In this document: piece by piece, positions 39,615 through 50,503 of the stretch
How positions within the stretch are numbered: position 1 is the stretch's first letter
How the letters are laid out: every line of letters starts with the position of its first letter
The notes under the pieces: generated by a model
What the model was told of the DNA's origin: nothing
The model's input: the letters and a program-made list of their open reading frames with translations, nothing else
Database searches by the model: none
Assembly: GCF_000698555.1 (NCBI RefSeq)
Contig: NZ_JFHE01000003.1
Location: forward strand, 248,001-312,000
DNA length: 64,000 nucleotides
Source of the DNA: Caballeronia grimmiae
GTDB taxonomy: Bacteria > Pseudomonadota > Gammaproteobacteria > Burkholderiales > Burkholderiaceae
Direction of reading: 5' to 3'
Program-made: the position numbers and the translations under genes

Positions 39615-40564
39615 TCCCTGCGCACCAGAAAATCGCGGTAGAGCCGCGCTTCCGGCGTGCCGGGTTCCGGTTGCCAGTCGTACCGCCAGTTCGCGACGGG
39701 CGGCATCGACATGAGAATGGACTCCGTGCGTCCGCCGCTTTGCAGCCCGAAATGCGTACCGCGGTCGAAAACGAGATTGAACTCGACATAGCGGCCGCGC
39801 CGGTACGCCTGGAACTCGCGCTCGCGCTCGGTCCACCGCGTGTCGCGGCGGCGCTCGATGATCGGCAGATACGCTTTCAGGAACGCATCGCCGACGCTTC
39901 GCATCATCGCGAACGAGCGCTCGAAGCCGGGTTCCGAGAAGTCATCGAAAAAAATCCCGCCGATGCCGCGCGCTTCGTTTCGGTGCTTCAAATAAAAATA
40001 CTCGTCGCACCACGTCTTGAAACGGGGATACAGATCCGCGCCGAACGGTTGCAGCGCATCCCGGCATACGCGATGAAAATGCACCGCGTCTTCTTCGTAG
40101 CCGTAGATCGGCGTGAGATCCATGCCGCCCCCGAACCAGAAAACCGGCGTTTCGCCGTCCTTCAGCGCGGTCAGCATGCGCACGTTCATGTGCACGGTCG
40201 GGCAGTGCGGATTGCGCGGATGCAGCACGAGCGACACGCCCATCGCCTCGAAGCCGCGCCCCGCGAGTTGCGGCCGCGCCGCGCTCGCCGACGGCGGCAG
40301 CGCGTCGCCCTGCACATCCGAAAAACCGATACCGCCACGCTCGAAAAACCCGCCGCCCTCGAGAATGCGCGTCACACCGCCGCCGCGCAGATGCGCGCCG
40401 GGCTCGCGGGACCAGGCGTCGGTGGCGAACGGCGTGCCGTCGAACGCGCCGAGCGCATCGGCGATAGAAGCCTGAAGGCCCGTCAGATACTCACGCACAG
40501 CCGTAAGGTCGGGCGATGCGTCGTGTCGTGCCTGGTTGTCCGCGCTGCGGTTCGGTTCACTCAT
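39605..40564 (-). CDS. hemF: Oxygen-dependent coproporphyrinogen III oxidase
   Basis: A 319-residue enzyme that decarboxylates coproporphyrinogen III to protoporphyrinogen IX using O2. The signature [23 protein letters not shown] lies near residues 141-163, and the C-terminal [23 protein letters not shown] and [10 protein letters not shown] segments are diagnostic. Start chosen at ATG 40564; another in-frame ATG four codons upstream (40576) is equally possible. First gene of the minus-strand housekeeping unit; upstream lies the purD terminator. Confidence 0.96.
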   Translation of the reverse strand: MSEPNRSADNQARHDASPDLTAVREYLTGLQASIADALGAFDGTPFATDAWSREPGAHLRGGGVTRILEGGGFFERGGIGFSDVQGDALPPSASAARPQLAGRGFEAMGVSLVLHPRNPHCPTVHMNVRMLTALKDGETPVFWFGGGMDLTPIYGYEEDAVHFHRVCRDALQPFGADLYPRFKTWCDEYFYLKHRNEARGIGGIFFDDFSEPGFERSFAMMRSVGDAFLKAYLPIIERRRDTRWTEREREFQAYRRGRYVEFNLVFDRGTHFGLQSGGRTESILMSMPPVANWRYDWQPEPGTPEARLYRDFLVRREWL

Positions 40565-40613
40565 CGATCGATGCACTGCGCCAGCCGGCTGGCGCGTAGG
40601 TAAGAGATGCGCT

Positions 40614-40645
40614 TAAAAACACTGCCGGACACGAGGTCCGGCAGC
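40614..40645 (-). terminator. Rho-independent terminator of purD
   Basis: Inverted repeat CTGCCGGAC / GTCCGGCAG (40622-40630 and 40636-40644) with a five-base loop. On the minus strand the hairpin is followed by GTTTTT, giving a proper terminator 30 bases after the purD stop. Confidence 0.85.
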
Positions 40646-40673
40646 ACGGTGTCGCGTGAGTTGCGAACGCCTG

Positions 40674-41963
40674 TCAGCCGTGGCGGTCGGCCTGCTTGCG
40701 ATTGAGCGCGCGATAGCCGATGTCGCGGCGGTACTGCATGCCATCGAACGAGATCTGGTTGACTGTATCGTAGACCACGGATTGCGCGCCGCGCACGGAA
40801 TCCGCCAGGCCCACGACGCACAGCACCCGGCCGCCGGACGTCGTCAACTTGCCGTCAGCGAGCGTCGTGCCCGCGTGGAACGTCACGGCGTTGTCCGTTT
40901 CGGCCGGAATGCCGTTGATGCGGTCGCCGTTGCGCGGCGTGTCCGGATAGTTGTACGCGGCCAGCACGACGCCCAGCGCGGTGCGGCGGTCCCAGTCGAG
41001 TTCCGCGCCGTCGAGCTTGCCGTCGATGGCCATTTCCACGACCTTCGAGAAATCGCCCTTGAGGCGCGCCATGATCGGCTGCGTTTCCGGGTCGCCCATT
41101 CGGCAGTTGAATTCGAGCGTTTTCGGATTGCCGTTCGCGTCGATCATCAGGCCGGCGTACAGGAAACCGGTATAGCGGATGCCTTCGTTTTCCATGCCGC
41201 GCACCGTCGGCAAGATGATTTCGCGCATCACGCGGGCGTGCAGCTGCGGCGTGACGATCGGCGCGGGCGAATACGCGCCCATGCCGCCCGTGTTCGGGCC
41301 CTTGTCGCCGTCGAGCAGGCGCTTGTGGTCCTGGCTGGAGGCGAGCGCCAGCACGTGCTTGCCGTCCACCATCACGATGAAGCTCGCTTCCTCGCCGGTC
41401 AGGAACTCCTCGATCACGACGCGCGCGCCCGCATCGCCGAACTGGTTGTCGGCGAGCATTGAATCGACGGCGGCGTGCGCTTCTTCCGCGTTCATCGCGA
41501 CGACCACGCCCTTGCCGGCCGCGAGACCGTCCGCCTTCACGACGATCGGCGCGCCTTTTGCGTCAATGTAGGCGTGCGCGGCGGCGGCGTCGGTGAACGT
41601 TTCGTATTCGGCGGTCGGGATGTTGTGGCGTTTCATGAACGCCTTCGCGAAGTCCTTGGAGCTTTCGAGCTGCGCGGCTTCCTTGGTCGGGCCGAAGATC
41701 TTGAGCCCGCGCGAGCGGAACAGATTGACGATGCCCGCCGCGAGCGGCGCTTCCGGACCGACGACCGTCAGCGAGATGTGCTCTTTCTCGGCGAAATCGG
41801 CGAGCGCCGCCGGGTCGGTGATGTCGAGGTTGCGCAGGCGCTCGTCCTGCGCGGTGCCGCCGTTGCCGGGCGCCACATAGACCATCTGCACGCGCGGCGA
41901 CTGCGCGAGCTTCCATGCCAGCGCATGTTCGCGACCGCCGGAACCGACGACGAGTAACTTCAT
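40674..41963 (-). CDS. purD: Phosphoribosylamine-glycine ligase
   Basis: A 429-residue ATP-grasp enzyme that makes GAR in purine synthesis. It starts MKLLVVGSGGREHALAWKLA at ATG 41963 with GGGGA ten bases upstream. The ATP-grasp core contains VVKADGLAAGKGVVVA, and GPNTGGMGAYSPAPIVT and LEFNCRMGDPETQPIM match the family signatures. It forms its own unit, ended by the hairpin at 40614-40645. purT, another purine gene, lies 20 kb away. Confidence 0.97.
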   Translation of the reverse strand: MKLLVVGSGGREHALAWKLAQSPRVQMVYVAPGNGGTAQDERLRNLDITDPAALADFAEKEHISLTVVGPEAPLAAGIVNLFRSRGLKIFGPTKEAAQLESSKDFAKAFMKRHNIPTAEYETFTDAAAAHAYIDAKGAPIVVKADGLAAGKGVVVAMNAEEAHAAVDSMLADNQFGDAGARVVIEEFLTGEEASFIVMVDGKHVLALASSQDHKRLLDGDKGPNTGGMGAYSPAPIVTPQLHARVMREIILPTVRGMENEGIRYTGFLYAGLMIDANGNPKTLEFNCRMGDPETQPIMARLKGDFSKVVEMAIDGKLDGAELDWDRRTALGVVLAAYNYPDTPRNGDRINGIPAETDNAVTFHAGTTLADGKLTTSGGRVLCVVGLADSVRGAQSVVYDTVNQISFDGMQYRRDIGYRALNRKQADRHG

Positions 41964-42163
41964 TTGAATCCCCGAAAAACTGGTGTTAAAGCAGTGGCGG
42001 CGCACCGGACGGCGCGCAAGGCGCGCGGGCGCGGACAAGACACGGCAAAACGAAGGCGGCTCGCGCGGACATCGGCTGCGTCACGCGCCTTCCCAAGCGT
42101 CGAGTCAAGCGAAAGGCGTTCCCAATATGCCTGCCATCGCGGGCAGGCGGCCGCGGCGCGCGA

Positions 42164-42892
42164 TCACGCGTCGTTGATCGCGGCGTTTGTATAGACTTCC
42201 TGCACGTCGTCGAGATTTTCGAGCGCGTCGAGCAGTTTTTGCATCTTCACCGCGTCGTCGCCGCTGAATTCGACTTCCGTCTGCGGTTTCATCGTCACTT
42301 CGGCGAGTTCGGCCTTGAAGCCCGCGGCTTCCAGCGCGTCCTTCACCTTCTGGAAATCGTTCGCCGGGCAGATCACTTCGATGCTGCCGTCTTCGTTCGT
42401 CACGACGTCGTCGGCTCCGGCTTCGAGCGCCGCGTCCATCAGCGTGTCCTCGGACGTGCCCGGCGCGAACAGGAACTGGCCGACGTGATCGAACATGAAC
42501 GACACCGAGCCGTCCGTGCCCATGTTGCCGCCGAACTTCGAGAAAGCATGGCGCACTTCCGCGACGGTGCGGGTGCGGTTGTCCGTCATGGTGTCGACGA
42601 TGATCGCCGCGCCGCCGATGCCATAGCCTTCGTAGCGGATCTCTTCATAGTTCGCGCCATCGACGCCGCCGACACCGCGCTGGATCGCGCGGTTGATGTT
42701 GTCCTTCGGCATGTTGGCGTCGTAGGCCTTGTCGACGGCGAGCCGCAGGCGCGGGTTCGAATCGATGTCGCCGCCGCCCATGCGTGCCGCGACCTGGATT
42801 TCCTTGATGAGGCGCGTCCAGACCTTGCCTTTCTTGGCGTCGGCCGCGGCCTTCTTATGCTTGATGTTGGCCCATTTCGAATGACCCGCCAT
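42164..42892 (-). CDS. yebC: YebC/PmpR family regulatory/translation protein
   Basis: A 242-residue protein beginning [20 protein letters not shown], the invariant opening. The middle [15 protein letters not shown] and the C-terminal [20 protein letters not shown] complete the family. YebC proteins were described as DNA-binding regulators and more recently as factors helping translation of proline stretches. AGAAAGG lies just before the ATG. It is transcribed in the direction of purD with a 200-base gap. Confidence 0.95.
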   Translation of the reverse strand: MAGHSKWANIKHKKAAADAKKGKVWTRLIKEIQVAARMGGGDIDSNPRLRLAVDKAYDANMPKDNINRAIQRGVGGVDGANYEEIRYEGYGIGGAAIIVDTMTDNRTRTVAEVRHAFSKFGGNMGTDGSVSFMFDHVGQFLFAPGTSEDTLMDAALEAGADDVVTNEDGSIEVICPANDFQKVKDALEAAGFKAELAEVTMKPQTEVEFSGDDAVKMQKLLDALENLDDVQEVYTNAAINDA

Positions 42893-43221
42893 TACCTTTC
42901 TCCGTCGCGCGCGGCAAGAAACCGAGCGCCAAATGTGCTGTGCGTGCTGAATGTGTCCGCGCCGCCTGGCTTCGCGCGGGGTTGCGCGGTCGGGCGGCAA
43001 GCTGGCTTCCGTCGGTAACGCGCGCTTCGCTCGGGGCGTCTCTTGAACGCGCCGCCGGGCGCTCGGGCGCCCGATTTACCGATTAGGAACAGACCGAAAT
43101 TTTATCATGGCCCCAAGCGGCGGCAGCCTCCGCCTGGCCGAATGGACGATGAAAACGACACCGCCGCACGGGCGTGCGGCGGCGCGGGCAAGGCGGCGAA
43201 GCGCTAAAGGGCGAGAGCGCG
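42893..43221. other. 329-base gap between upp and yebC
   Basis: No gene seen. It holds the upp terminator (43152-43182) and the yebC promoter region. A very GC-rich inverted stretch (GGGCGCTCGGGCGCCC around 43056-43071) lies next to an AT-rich patch (GAAATTTTATCATGG near 43096-43110) that could supply a minus-strand -10. Confidence 0.5.
43152..43182 (-). terminator. Rho-independent terminator of upp
   Basis: CGCCGCAC / GTGCGGCG inverted repeat (43162-43169 and 43174-43181) with a four-base loop. On the minus strand it is followed by TGTCGTTTTC, about 40 bases past the upp stop. Confidence 0.75.
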
Positions 43222-43875
43222 TCAGTTGCGCGTGCCGAACAGGCGGTCGCCGGCATCGCCGAGGCCGGGGACGATATACGCATGCTCGTTCAGATGCGAA
43301 TCCAGCGACGCCACGTAGAGCTTCACGTCCGGATGCGCGTCCTGGAACACCTTCACGCCCTCCGGCGCGGCGACTAGCGCGACGAAGATGATGTTCTCGT
43401 CGAGCACGTTGCGGCGCTTCATCACGTCGACGGCGTGAACGGCCGAATAACCGGTCGCGACCATCGGATCGCACAGGATGAACACGCGCTCTTCGAGATC
43501 GGGCGGGAGGCGCACGAGATACTCGACCGGACGATGATCGTCCGCGCGATACACGCCGATATGCCCGACGCGCGCCGACGGAACCAGGTCCAGCAAGCCG
43601 TCCGACATGCCGATGCCCGCGCGCAGCACCGGCACGATCGCGAGCTTCTTGCCGGCGATGACCGGCGCATCGATTTCGACGAGCGGCGTGGCGACGCGCT
43701 TCGTCGTCAGTTGCAGGTTGCGCGTGATTTCATAGCCCATCAGCAGCGTGATCTCCCGCAGCAGCTCGCGGAACGTGCGCGTCGACGTGTCCTTGTCCCG
43801 CATGTGCGTGAGCTTGTGCTGGATCAGCGGGTGATTGAGGATGAAGAGATTCGGGAAGCGGCTGTCTTGTTTCAT
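43222..43875 (-). CDS. upp: Uracil phosphoribosyltransferase
   Basis: A 217-residue salvage enzyme that makes UMP from uracil and PRPP. ATG 43875 gives [20 protein letters not shown]; the PRPP loop [19 protein letters not shown] and the uracil-binding C-terminus [16 protein letters not shown] are intact. An upstream ATG at 43941 is unlikely. Monocistronic, ending at a hairpin terminator; its promoter lies in the gap towards the SDR gene. Confidence 0.97.
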   Translation of the reverse strand: MKQDSRFPNLFILNHPLIQHKLTHMRDKDTSTRTFRELLREITLLMGYEITRNLQLTTKRVATPLVEIDAPVIAGKKLAIVPVLRAGIGMSDGLLDLVPSARVGHIGVYRADDHRPVEYLVRLPPDLEERVFILCDPMVATGYSAVHAVDVMKRRNVLDENIIFVALVAAPEGVKVFQDAHPDVKLYVASLDSHLNEHAYIVPGLGDAGDRLFGTRN

Positions 43876-44184
43876 GGGTCTCGCGCGATGCGCGTCCTGC
43901 TCGGGTGATGGTCCTGCCTGGGTGATGAGCGCGGCGCGCATGCGAAAGCGCCGGATGAGGCAGTGGCGACAGTTTACCGAAAAGGCCGGCGTCGTTTAGG
44001 AATAATCGTTCGCTGTTTGGCTGTGGCGGCGCGCTTCGCCGGCCGCCGACGTTGCAGCCCCGATTCTTCTAGAATGCGCGAGAGGCGTTTCGAAGCGCGC
44101 AACGCATTGCCTTTATGCAGCACATCGGGCATCGCGCTTCGGGCCAACTATTCGAACACTCAACGACGACATGGAGGATGGACG
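43876..44184. other. 309-base gap between divergent upp and SDR genes
   Basis: No gene seen. It must hold both promoters. TAGAAT at 44070-44075 is a possible plus-strand -10 without a good -35 partner. The strong GGAGGA ribosome site of the SDR gene is at its right end. Confidence 0.5.
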
Positions 44185-44964
44185 ATGGATCTGGGAATTG
44201 CAGGGCGCACCGCGCTCGTGTGCGCAGCAAGCAAGGGACTCGGGCGCGGCTGTGCGGAAGCGCTCGCCGCCGAGGGCGTCAATCTGGTGATCACGGCGCG
44301 CACGGCCGAGACGCTCGAAGCGACCGCCGAGAGCATCCGCTCGAAATATGGCGTCGACGTGCAGGCCGTCGCCTGCGACATCACCACGCCCGCCGGCCAC
44401 GCCGCCGCGCTCGCCGCGTGCCCGCAGCCGGACATTCTGGTGAACAACGCGGGCGGGCCGCCGCCGGGCGACTTCCGCAACTTCACGCATGACATGTGGA
44501 TCAAGGCGCTCGAAGCGAACATGCTGACGCCGATCGAACTGATCAAGCGCACCATCGACGGCATGATCGACCGCGGTTTCGGCCGCATCGTCAATATCAC
44601 GAGTTCGTCGGTGAAAGCGCCGATCGACGTGCTCGGCCTCTCCAACGGCGCGCGCTCGGGGCTGACCGGCTTCGTCGCGGGCGTGGCGCGCAAAGTCGCG
44701 TCGACGGGCGTCACCATCAACAACCTGCTGCCGGGTACGTTCGACACCGACCGCGTCGCCGTCACGTTCGAGGCGCAGGCGAAGGCGCAGAACATCACGA
44801 TCGAAGAAGCGCGTGCGCAGCGGGCGCAGGCGCTGCCGGCGGGCCGCTTCGGCCATGCCGACGAGTTCGGCAGAACGTGCGCGTTCCTCTGCAGCGTGCA
44901 TGCGGGTTACATCATCGGGCAGAACATTCTGATCGATGGCGGCGCTTACCCGGGGACGTACTGA
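44185..44964 (+). CDS. Atypical short-chain dehydrogenase/reductase lacking the Tyr/Lys pair
   Basis: A 259-residue Rossmann-fold SDR starting [20 protein letters not shown] after GGAGGA. The usual TGxxxGxG motif is altered to [17 protein letters not shown] is kept, and [12 protein letters not shown] carries the catalytic-Ser region. Where YxxxK is expected the sequence reads SNGAR, so both catalytic Tyr and Lys are replaced. This matches the BKR-like SDR subgroup described as lacking a perfect cofactor motif and tetrad. It may bind a nucleotide without classical reductase chemistry. It precedes mgsA by two bases. Confidence 0.88.
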   Translation: MDLGIAGRTALVCAASKGLGRGCAEALAAEGVNLVITARTAETLEATAESIRSKYGVDVQAVACDITTPAGHAAALAACPQPDILVNNAGGPPPGDFRNFTHDMWIKALEANMLTPIELIKRTIDGMIDRGFGRIVNITSSSVKAPIDVLGLSNGARSGLTGFVAGVARKVASTGVTINNLLPGTFDTDRVAVTFEAQAKAQNITIEEARAQRAQALPAGRFGHADEFGRTCAFLCSVHAGYIIGQNILIDGGAYPGTY

Positions 44965-44966
44965 GC

Positions 44967-45356
44967 ATGAGCACACGCGTCGCGCTCATCGCGCACGACA
45001 TGAAAAAGGACGACATCGTCGCGCTCGCGGGCGAGTACGTCGACACGCTCGCGCAATGCCAGCTCGTCGCGACCGGCACGACCGGCGCGCGCATCGCGGC
45101 CGCGCACGGTCTCGACGTCGAACGCAAGCTGTCCGGCCCGCACGGCGGCGACTTGCAGATCGGCGGGGAACTGGCGGAAGGGCGCGTCGACGTGGTCATC
45201 TTCCTGCGCGACCCGATGACGCCGCAGCCGCACGAGCCGGACATCAACGCGCTCGTGCGCGCCTGCGACGTGCACAACGTGCCGTGCGCCACCAACGTGG
45301 CGACGGCGCGGATGATTCTCGACGAACTGCGCGCACGCCTTCCGCACGCGCGCTGA
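44967..45356 (+). CDS. mgsA: Methylglyoxal synthase
   Basis: A 129-residue enzyme converting dihydroxyacetone phosphate to methylglyoxal and phosphate. It begins [20 protein letters not shown]; the phosphate-binding [11 protein letters not shown] and [13 protein letters not shown] loops and the catalytic Asp in [16 protein letters not shown] are present. It is shorter than the 152-residue E. coli protein because both termini are trimmed. Two bases after the SDR gene and 32 before a quinone oxidoreductase gene, it sits in a likely three-gene operon. Confidence 0.93.
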   Translation: MSTRVALIAHDMKKDDIVALAGEYVDTLAQCQLVATGTTGARIAAAHGLDVERKLSGPHGGDLQIGGELAEGRVDVVIFLRDPMTPQPHEPDINALVRACDVHNVPCATNVATARMILDELRARLPHAR

Positions 45357-45388
45357 ACTAACTACGAGACCAAGGAGACGATCGAGCG

Positions 45389-46363
45389 ATGACCAAGGCA
45401 ATCCGATTCGACAAGACAGGCGGCCCGGAAGTAATGAAATGGGTCGATGTGGACGTGGGCGAGCCGGGCAAGGGCGAGATCCGCGTGAAGCATCATGCGG
45501 TGGGGCTGAACTTCATCGACGTGTATTTCCGCACCGGGCTTTATCCGATGCCGCTGCCCGGCGGCCTCGGCATGGAAGGCGCGGGCGAAGTGACGGCGGT
45601 GGGCGAGGGCGTCACGCAATTCAGGCCGGGTGACCGCGTGGCGTATGCGTCGCGTCCGCCGGGCGCGTACGCCGAGGAGCGCGTGATGGCCGCCGATTAC
45701 GTCGTCAAGCTGCCGGATGGCATCGGCTACGAAGATGCCGCATCCATCATGCTGCAAGGTCTGACCGCGCAGTATTTGCTGCGACGCACGTATCGGGTCA
45801 AGGCGGGCGATACCGTGCTGATTCACGCGGCGGCGGGCGGCGTCGGCATGCTCGCGTGCCAGTGGGCGAAGGCGCTCGGCGCGACGGTGATCGGCACGGT
45901 CGGCTCGGATGAGAAGGCCGAGATCGCGAAGGCGCATGGCTGCGATCATCCGATCGTCTATACGCGCGACAACTTCACGCAGCGCGTGCGTGAGATCACG
46001 AACGGCGCGGGCGTGCCCGTCGTCTACGATTCGATCGGCAAGGATACCTACATTGCGTCGCTCGACTGTCTCGCGCCGCTCGGCTTGTTCGTGAGCTTCG
46101 GCAATTCGTCGGGACCGCTGCCGCCGATCGATTCGTCCGAACTCGCGGGACGCGGCTCCTTGTACTTCACGCGTCCGACGCTCTTCAGCTATATCGCGAA
46201 GCGCAGCGATCTCGATGCAATGGCCGCCGAATTGTTCGATGTCGTCGCGTCGGGGAAGGTCAAGACGAATGTGCGGCAGCGGTATCCGATCGCGGAAGCG
46301 GCGCGCGCGCACGAAGACCTGGAAGCGCGCAGAACCACGGGATCGACCGTTCTGCTGCCTTGA
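45389..46363 (+). CDS. NADPH:quinone oxidoreductase (zeta-crystallin type)
   Basis: A 324-residue medium-chain reductase without the structural zinc-site cysteines. The N-terminal GroES-like domain contains VGLNFIDVYFRTGLYPMPLP and GMEGAGEVTAVGEGV; the cofactor motif HAAAGGVGMLACQWAKALG is near residues 151-169. Zeta-crystallin/QorA enzymes reduce quinones by one electron with NADPH. AAGGAGA precedes the ATG. Last of the SDR-mgsA-qor group. Confidence 0.93.
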   Translation: MTKAIRFDKTGGPEVMKWVDVDVGEPGKGEIRVKHHAVGLNFIDVYFRTGLYPMPLPGGLGMEGAGEVTAVGEGVTQFRPGDRVAYASRPPGAYAEERVMAADYVVKLPDGIGYEDAASIMLQGLTAQYLLRRTYRVKAGDTVLIHAAAGGVGMLACQWAKALGATVIGTVGSDEKAEIAKAHGCDHPIVYTRDNFTQRVREITNGAGVPVVYDSIGKDTYIASLDCLAPLGLFVSFGNSSGPLPPIDSSELAGRGSLYFTRPTLFSYIAKRSDLDAMAAELFDVVASGKVKTNVRQRYPIAEAARAHEDLEARRTTGSTVLLP

Positions 46364-46381
46364 GCGTGTCCGTCGCGTGAA

Positions 46382-47077
46382 CTAGATACGCTGGCTCTGA
46401 CGCGCGAGCATCGGAGCCAGCGCGTCGCCCGCGATCAGCGCATCGAGCGCGTCGTCGATCGGCTCGTTTCCGCCGACGAAGCCGATCGTCTGATTCTTCA
46501 CGCCACGCAACACGCATCGCACGGCCAGTGCGGCGACGTCTTCGCGCGATACCGCCGGCATGCTCTGCGTCCGCTCACCGGCCAGGGCGATGGCGCCGCG
46601 CGCCGGCGCATCCGAAAGCGGGCCTGGCCGCAAGATGACATAAGGCACGCCGCGATGCGCGACGTAATCGTCGGATTCGCGTTTCATGCGGGAATAGTGG
46701 CGCAGCGCGAGCGGGTTGCTGTCGGGATGCAGCGCCGACAACGCGCTCACCACGACGAGTTGCCGCACGCGGCGGCGCCTCGCGTAATCGGCGGTGCGCA
46801 TGACGGCGTCGCGATCGATCGCGCGTTCCTCGTGCACGCCTTCCGTCTCCGCCGATCCGGCTGCGTAGATCACATGCGTGATGTCGTCGAACGCGTGCGA
46901 AAAGTCGTTGGTCAGATCGCCCAGCACGATTTCCGCGCCGAGCGCCGCGAACTCGCTCTTCTGCGCCGACTTGCGCAGCAGCGCACGAAAGGCGATGCCT
47001 TCGTCATGCAGCCGCCGCGCGATCAGGCGCCCTGTGCGGCCGTGCGCGGCGATCAGCAGAACTTTCATCGCTTTCAT
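46382..47077 (-). CDS. NAD(P)-binding atypical SDR (NmrA/HIM1-like)
   Basis: A 231-residue protein with the extended-SDR type cofactor motif MKVLLIAAHGRTGRLIARRL (AxGxTG variant AHGRTG). Later segments HVIYAAGS, RRVRQLVVVSAL and YVILRPGPLSD fit NAD(P)-binding epimerase-like proteins. No catalytic YxxxK is evident, so it may be a redox sensor or an isomerase. ATG 47077 follows GGAG by nine bases; a second ATG three codons later (47068) is possible. It converges with the oxidoreductase and lies 87 bases downstream of mdtC's region on the opposite side. Confidence 0.82.
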   Translation of the reverse strand: MKAMKVLLIAAHGRTGRLIARRLHDEGIAFRALLRKSAQKSEFAALGAEIVLGDLTNDFSHAFDDITHVIYAAGSAETEGVHEERAIDRDAVMRTADYARRRRVRQLVVVSALSALHPDSNPLALRHYSRMKRESDDYVAHRGVPYVILRPGPLSDAPARGAIALAGERTQSMPAVSREDVAALAVRCVLRGVKNQTIGFVGGNEPIDDALDALIAGDALAPMLARQSQRI

Positions 47078-47164
47078 TCGTGGTCGCTCCGTTCCGGTTG
47101 CCGGTCCTGAACACCGTAGGCGATTTTCGCGGCGCGCGCCACGTCGATTTGCAGCGGCGTGTTC

Positions 47165-50100
47165 TTACTCGACCGCCCCCGCCGCGCGTGGCCCGCCGTT
47201 GCGACGTGCACGCCGCGCTTCCGAGCGCAGACGGATGCGGTCCATGTAGAGATAGACCACCGGCGTCGTATAGAGCGTCAGCATCTGACTGACGATCAGC
47301 CCGCCGACGATCGCAATGCCGAGCGGCGCGCGCATCTCCGAACCTTCGCCCGTGCCGAATGCGAGCGGCAGCGCGCCGAGCAGCGCGGCGGCGGTCGTCA
47401 TCATGATCGGGCGAAAGCGCAAGAGGCACGCTTCCTCGATTGCATCGCGCGATGTCTTCGCGCCGTTGCGCGTCGCTTCGATCGCGAAGTCCACCATCAT
47501 GATCGCGTTCTTCTTGACGATGCCGATCAGCAGAATGACCGCGATCAGCGCGATGATGCTGAACTCCGTCTTGAACAGCAGCAGCGCGAGCAGTGCGCCG
47601 ACGCCCGCGGACGGCAGCGTCGAGAGAATGGTGATCGGATGGATATAGCTCTCGTACAGGATGCCGAGCACGATATAAACCGCCGCGAGCGCCGCCAGAA
47701 TGAGCAAGGGCTGGTCGTTCATCGACTGCTGGAACGCCTGCGCCGTGCCCTGGAAGCTGCCGTGGATGGTCTGCGGCACGCCGATCTGCGCCATCGTCTC
47801 GTAGATCGCGGCGGTCGCTTCCGAGAGCGACTTGCCCGGCGGCAAGTTGAACGAAATGGTCGATGCGACGAACTGGCTCTGGTGATTCACCGACAGCGGC
47901 GTGTTCCCCGGCCCGAACTTCGCAATGGCCGATAGCGGGACCATCGTTTCCTTCGACGTCGATACCGCCGCCCCCGATGACGATCCCGACTTGCCGCTCG
48001 CCGCAATCGCGTTGGTGGCCGAATTGCGCACCGATTCGAGCGCGAGCGCGGCGGTCGTGTCCGATGTGCTCGTCGACGATCCGCCCGCGCCGGTCGAACC
48101 GGTTGCCGATGTGGACGCCGTGCTCGTCGTGCTGGACGTAGTCGTCGAATTGGTCGATGCCGCACCGCTCGCCGTGCCGCCCGACGTGCTGATGTAGATC
48201 TGCTTCAGCATCTCCGGGTCTTGCCAGTACTTCGGCGCGACTTCCATCACCACGTGGTACTGCGAGAGCGCGTTATAGATGGTGGAAACCTGCCGCTGGC
48301 CGAACGCGTCGTAGAGCGTGTTGTCAATTTGCGCGGGCTTGATGTTGAGGCGCGCGGCGGTCGCGCGGTCGAACGTGACCATCGCTTCTAGGCCGCCTTG
48401 CTGCTGGTCCGAGTTGACGTCGGTGAGTTCGGGGCGGTGCTGCAGCGCCTCGGTCAGCTTCGGTCCCCATGTGTACAGGTCCGACGTGGTGTCGGACAAC
48501 AACGTGAACTGGTACTGCGCGTTGGACTGCCGCCCGCCCACGCGGATGTCCTGCACCGCCTGAAGGAAGGTGCGCGCGCCGGCGACATCGGCGAGCGGCT
48601 TGCGCAGGCGAGCGATCACCTGATCCGCCGACACCTTGCGCTCGTCCTTGGGCTTCAGCGAGATGAACATGAAGCCCGAGTTGGTCGAGCGCCCGCCCGT
48701 GAAGCCCGCGACGCTATCGACGGCCGGGTCCGCTTCGACGATGCGCATCATCTGCGAAAACTTGGTCTTCATCGCCTGGAACGACGTGCTCTGGTCCGCC
48801 TGAATGCCGCCGACGATGCGCCCCGTGTCCTGCTGCGGGAAAAAGCCCTTCGGCACGATCACGTACAGATAGACGTTAAGAGCGATGGTCAGGAGCAGCA
48901 CGACGAGAATCAGCAGCGGATGCCCGAGCGCCCAGCCGAGCGTGCGCGCATAGCCGCGCTGAAGGCGGTCGAATTGCCGTTCGAGCCAGCGCGCGAGCCG
49001 TCCTTCCTCGCGCTTTTCGTGTCCTTCCTGCAAGAGGCGCGAGCACATCATCGGCGTGACGGTGAGCGACACGACGAGCGACACGGCAATCGCCAGCGAC
49101 AGCGTCAGCGCAAACTCGCGGAACAGCCGGCCGACGATGCCGCCCATCAGCAGGATTGGCAGGAACACCGCGACGAGCGACACGCTGATCGACAGCACGG
49201 TGAATCCGACTTCGCGCGCGCCGATGATCGCGGCCTGCCTGCGCGGCACGCCGTTCTCCACATGGCGCGAGATGTTTTCGAGCACGACGATGGCGTCGTC
49301 GACGACGAAGCCCGTCGCGATGGTCAGCGCCATCAGCGAGAGGTTGTCGAGCGAGAAGCCGAGCAGATACATCGCCGCGAAGGTGCCGATGATCGATATC
49401 GGCACCGCGACGCTCGGTATCAGCGTCGCGCGCCAGTTGCGCAGGAAGAGGAACACGACCATCACGACGAGCGCCACCGCGATCACGAGCGTGAGTTCGG
49501 TGTCGTGCAGGGAAGAGCGAATGGTGGTCGAACGGTCGGCTGTCGGCGTGATCTGGACGTCGGCGGGAAGGGCGGCCTGCAATTGCGGCAGCATGGACTT
49601 CACGCGGTCGATCGTCTCGATGATGTTCGCCCCCGGCTGGCGATACAGAATGACGAGCACCGCGCGCTTGTTGTTGATGAGGCCGAGGTTGCGCAGGTCT
49701 TCGACGGAGTCGACCACTTCGCCGACGTCCGACAGCCTGACCGCCGACCCGTTGCGATAAGCGACGACGAGGTCCTTGTACTGCGATGCCTTGCTCGCCT
49801 GATCGTTGGTGTAGAGCTGAACGCGCGTGCCCTTGAACTCGATAGCGCCTTTCGGGCTGTTCGCGTTCGCCGACGCAAGCGCCGCGCGCACGTCTTCGAG
49901 GCCGATGCCGTAGTGAAACAGCGCGCCCGGCTCCAGTTCGACGCGCACCGCCGGATTGGCCGATCCGCTCACGTCCACTTCGCCGACGCCCGGCACCGTC
50001 GAGAGCGTCTGCTGCAGCACGGTCGCGGCGGAATCGTAGAGCGAGCCGGCCGTGCGCGTGGGCGACGAAAGCGCGAGCACGAGGATCGGCGCGTCGGCGG

Positions 50101-50500
50101 GATTGACCTTGTGATAGGTCGGATTGCTGCGCAGCGAAGCAGGCAGATCGGCGCGCGCCGCGTTGATCGCGGCCTGCACGTCGCGCGCCGCGCCGTCGAT
50201 GTCGCGGCTGAGGCCGAATTGCAGCGTGATGCGCGTGCTGCCGACCGAGCTCATCGACGTCATCTCGCTCACATCGGCGATGCTGCCAAGATGCCGCTCG
50301 AGCGGACTCGCCACGCTCGTCGCCACCGTATCCGGGCTCGCGCCCGGCAGCGACGCCTGCACGGAAATGGTCGGGAAGTCCACTTGCGGCAACGGCGCGA
50401 CCGGCAGCCTCACGAACGCGAACATGCCGGCGAGAGCGATGCCGATGGCGAGCAGCGTCGTCGCCACGGGCCGGTCGATGAAAAAGCGCGACAGGTTCAT
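47165..50500 (-). CDS. mdtC: RND multidrug efflux permease, MdtC-like, with Ser/Thr-rich insertion
   Basis: A 1111-residue inner-membrane pump of the MdtC type (E. coli 1025). It opens [23 protein letters not shown] motifs are clear: [17 protein letters not shown] in helix 4, and the second half [20 protein letters not shown] and the [19 protein letters not shown] segment. Between IYIST and [12 protein letters not shown] (about residues 770-852) lies a roughly 75-residue insertion of Ser/Thr/Ala/Gly repeats not found in E. coli MdtC. It should function in a MdtB2C trimer with MdtA. The start is three bases after the mdtB stop (50504). Confidence 0.93.
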   Translation of the reverse strand: MNLSRFFIDRPVATTLLAIGIALAGMFAFVRLPVAPLPQVDFPTISVQASLPGASPDTVATSVASPLERHLGSIADVSEMTSMSSVGSTRITLQFGLSRDIDGAARDVQAAINAARADLPASLRSNPTYHKVNPADAPILVLALSSPTRTAGSLYDSAATVLQQTLSTVPGVGEVDVSGSANPAVRVELEPGALFHYGIGLEDVRAALASANANSPKGAIEFKGTRVQLYTNDQASKASQYKDLVVAYRNGSAVRLSDVGEVVDSVEDLRNLGLINNKRAVLVILYRQPGANIIETIDRVKSMLPQLQAALPADVQITPTADRSTTIRSSLHDTELTLVIAVALVVMVVFLFLRNWRATLIPSVAVPISIIGTFAAMYLLGFSLDNLSLMALTIATGFVVDDAIVVLENISRHVENGVPRRQAAIIGAREVGFTVLSISVSLVAVFLPILLMGGIVGRLFREFALTLSLAIAVSLVVSLTVTPMMCSRLLQEGHEKREEGRLARWLERQFDRLQRGYARTLGWALGHPLLILVVLLLTIALNVYLYVIVPKGFFPQQDTGRIVGGIQADQSTSFQAMKTKFSQMMRIVEADPAVDSVAGFTGGRSTNSGFMFISLKPKDERKVSADQVIARLRKPLADVAGARTFLQAVQDIRVGGRQSNAQYQFTLLSDTTSDLYTWGPKLTEALQHRPELTDVNSDQQQGGLEAMVTFDRATAARLNIKPAQIDNTLYDAFGQRQVSTIYNALSQYHVVMEVAPKYWQDPEMLKQIYISTSGGTASGAASTNSTTTSSTTSTASTSATGSTGAGGSSTSTSDTTAALALESVRNSATNAIAASGKSGSSSGAAVSTSKETMVPLSAIAKFGPGNTPLSVNHQSQFVASTISFNLPPGKSLSEATAAIYETMAQIGVPQTIHGSFQGTAQAFQQSMNDQPLLILAALAAVYIVLGILYESYIHPITILSTLPSAGVGALLALLLFKTEFSIIALIAVILLIGIVKKNAIMMVDFAIEATRNGAKTSRDAIEEACLLRFRPIMMTTAAALLGALPLAFGTGEGSEMRAPLGIAIVGGLIVSQMLTLYTTPVVYLYMDRIRLRSEARRARRNGGPRAAGAVE

Positions 50501-50503
50501 GGC

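Noticed and set aside
42129..42148. GCCTGCC/GGCAGGC hairpin between purD and yebC
   Set aside because: No T run follows on the minus strand, so terminator function is not supported.
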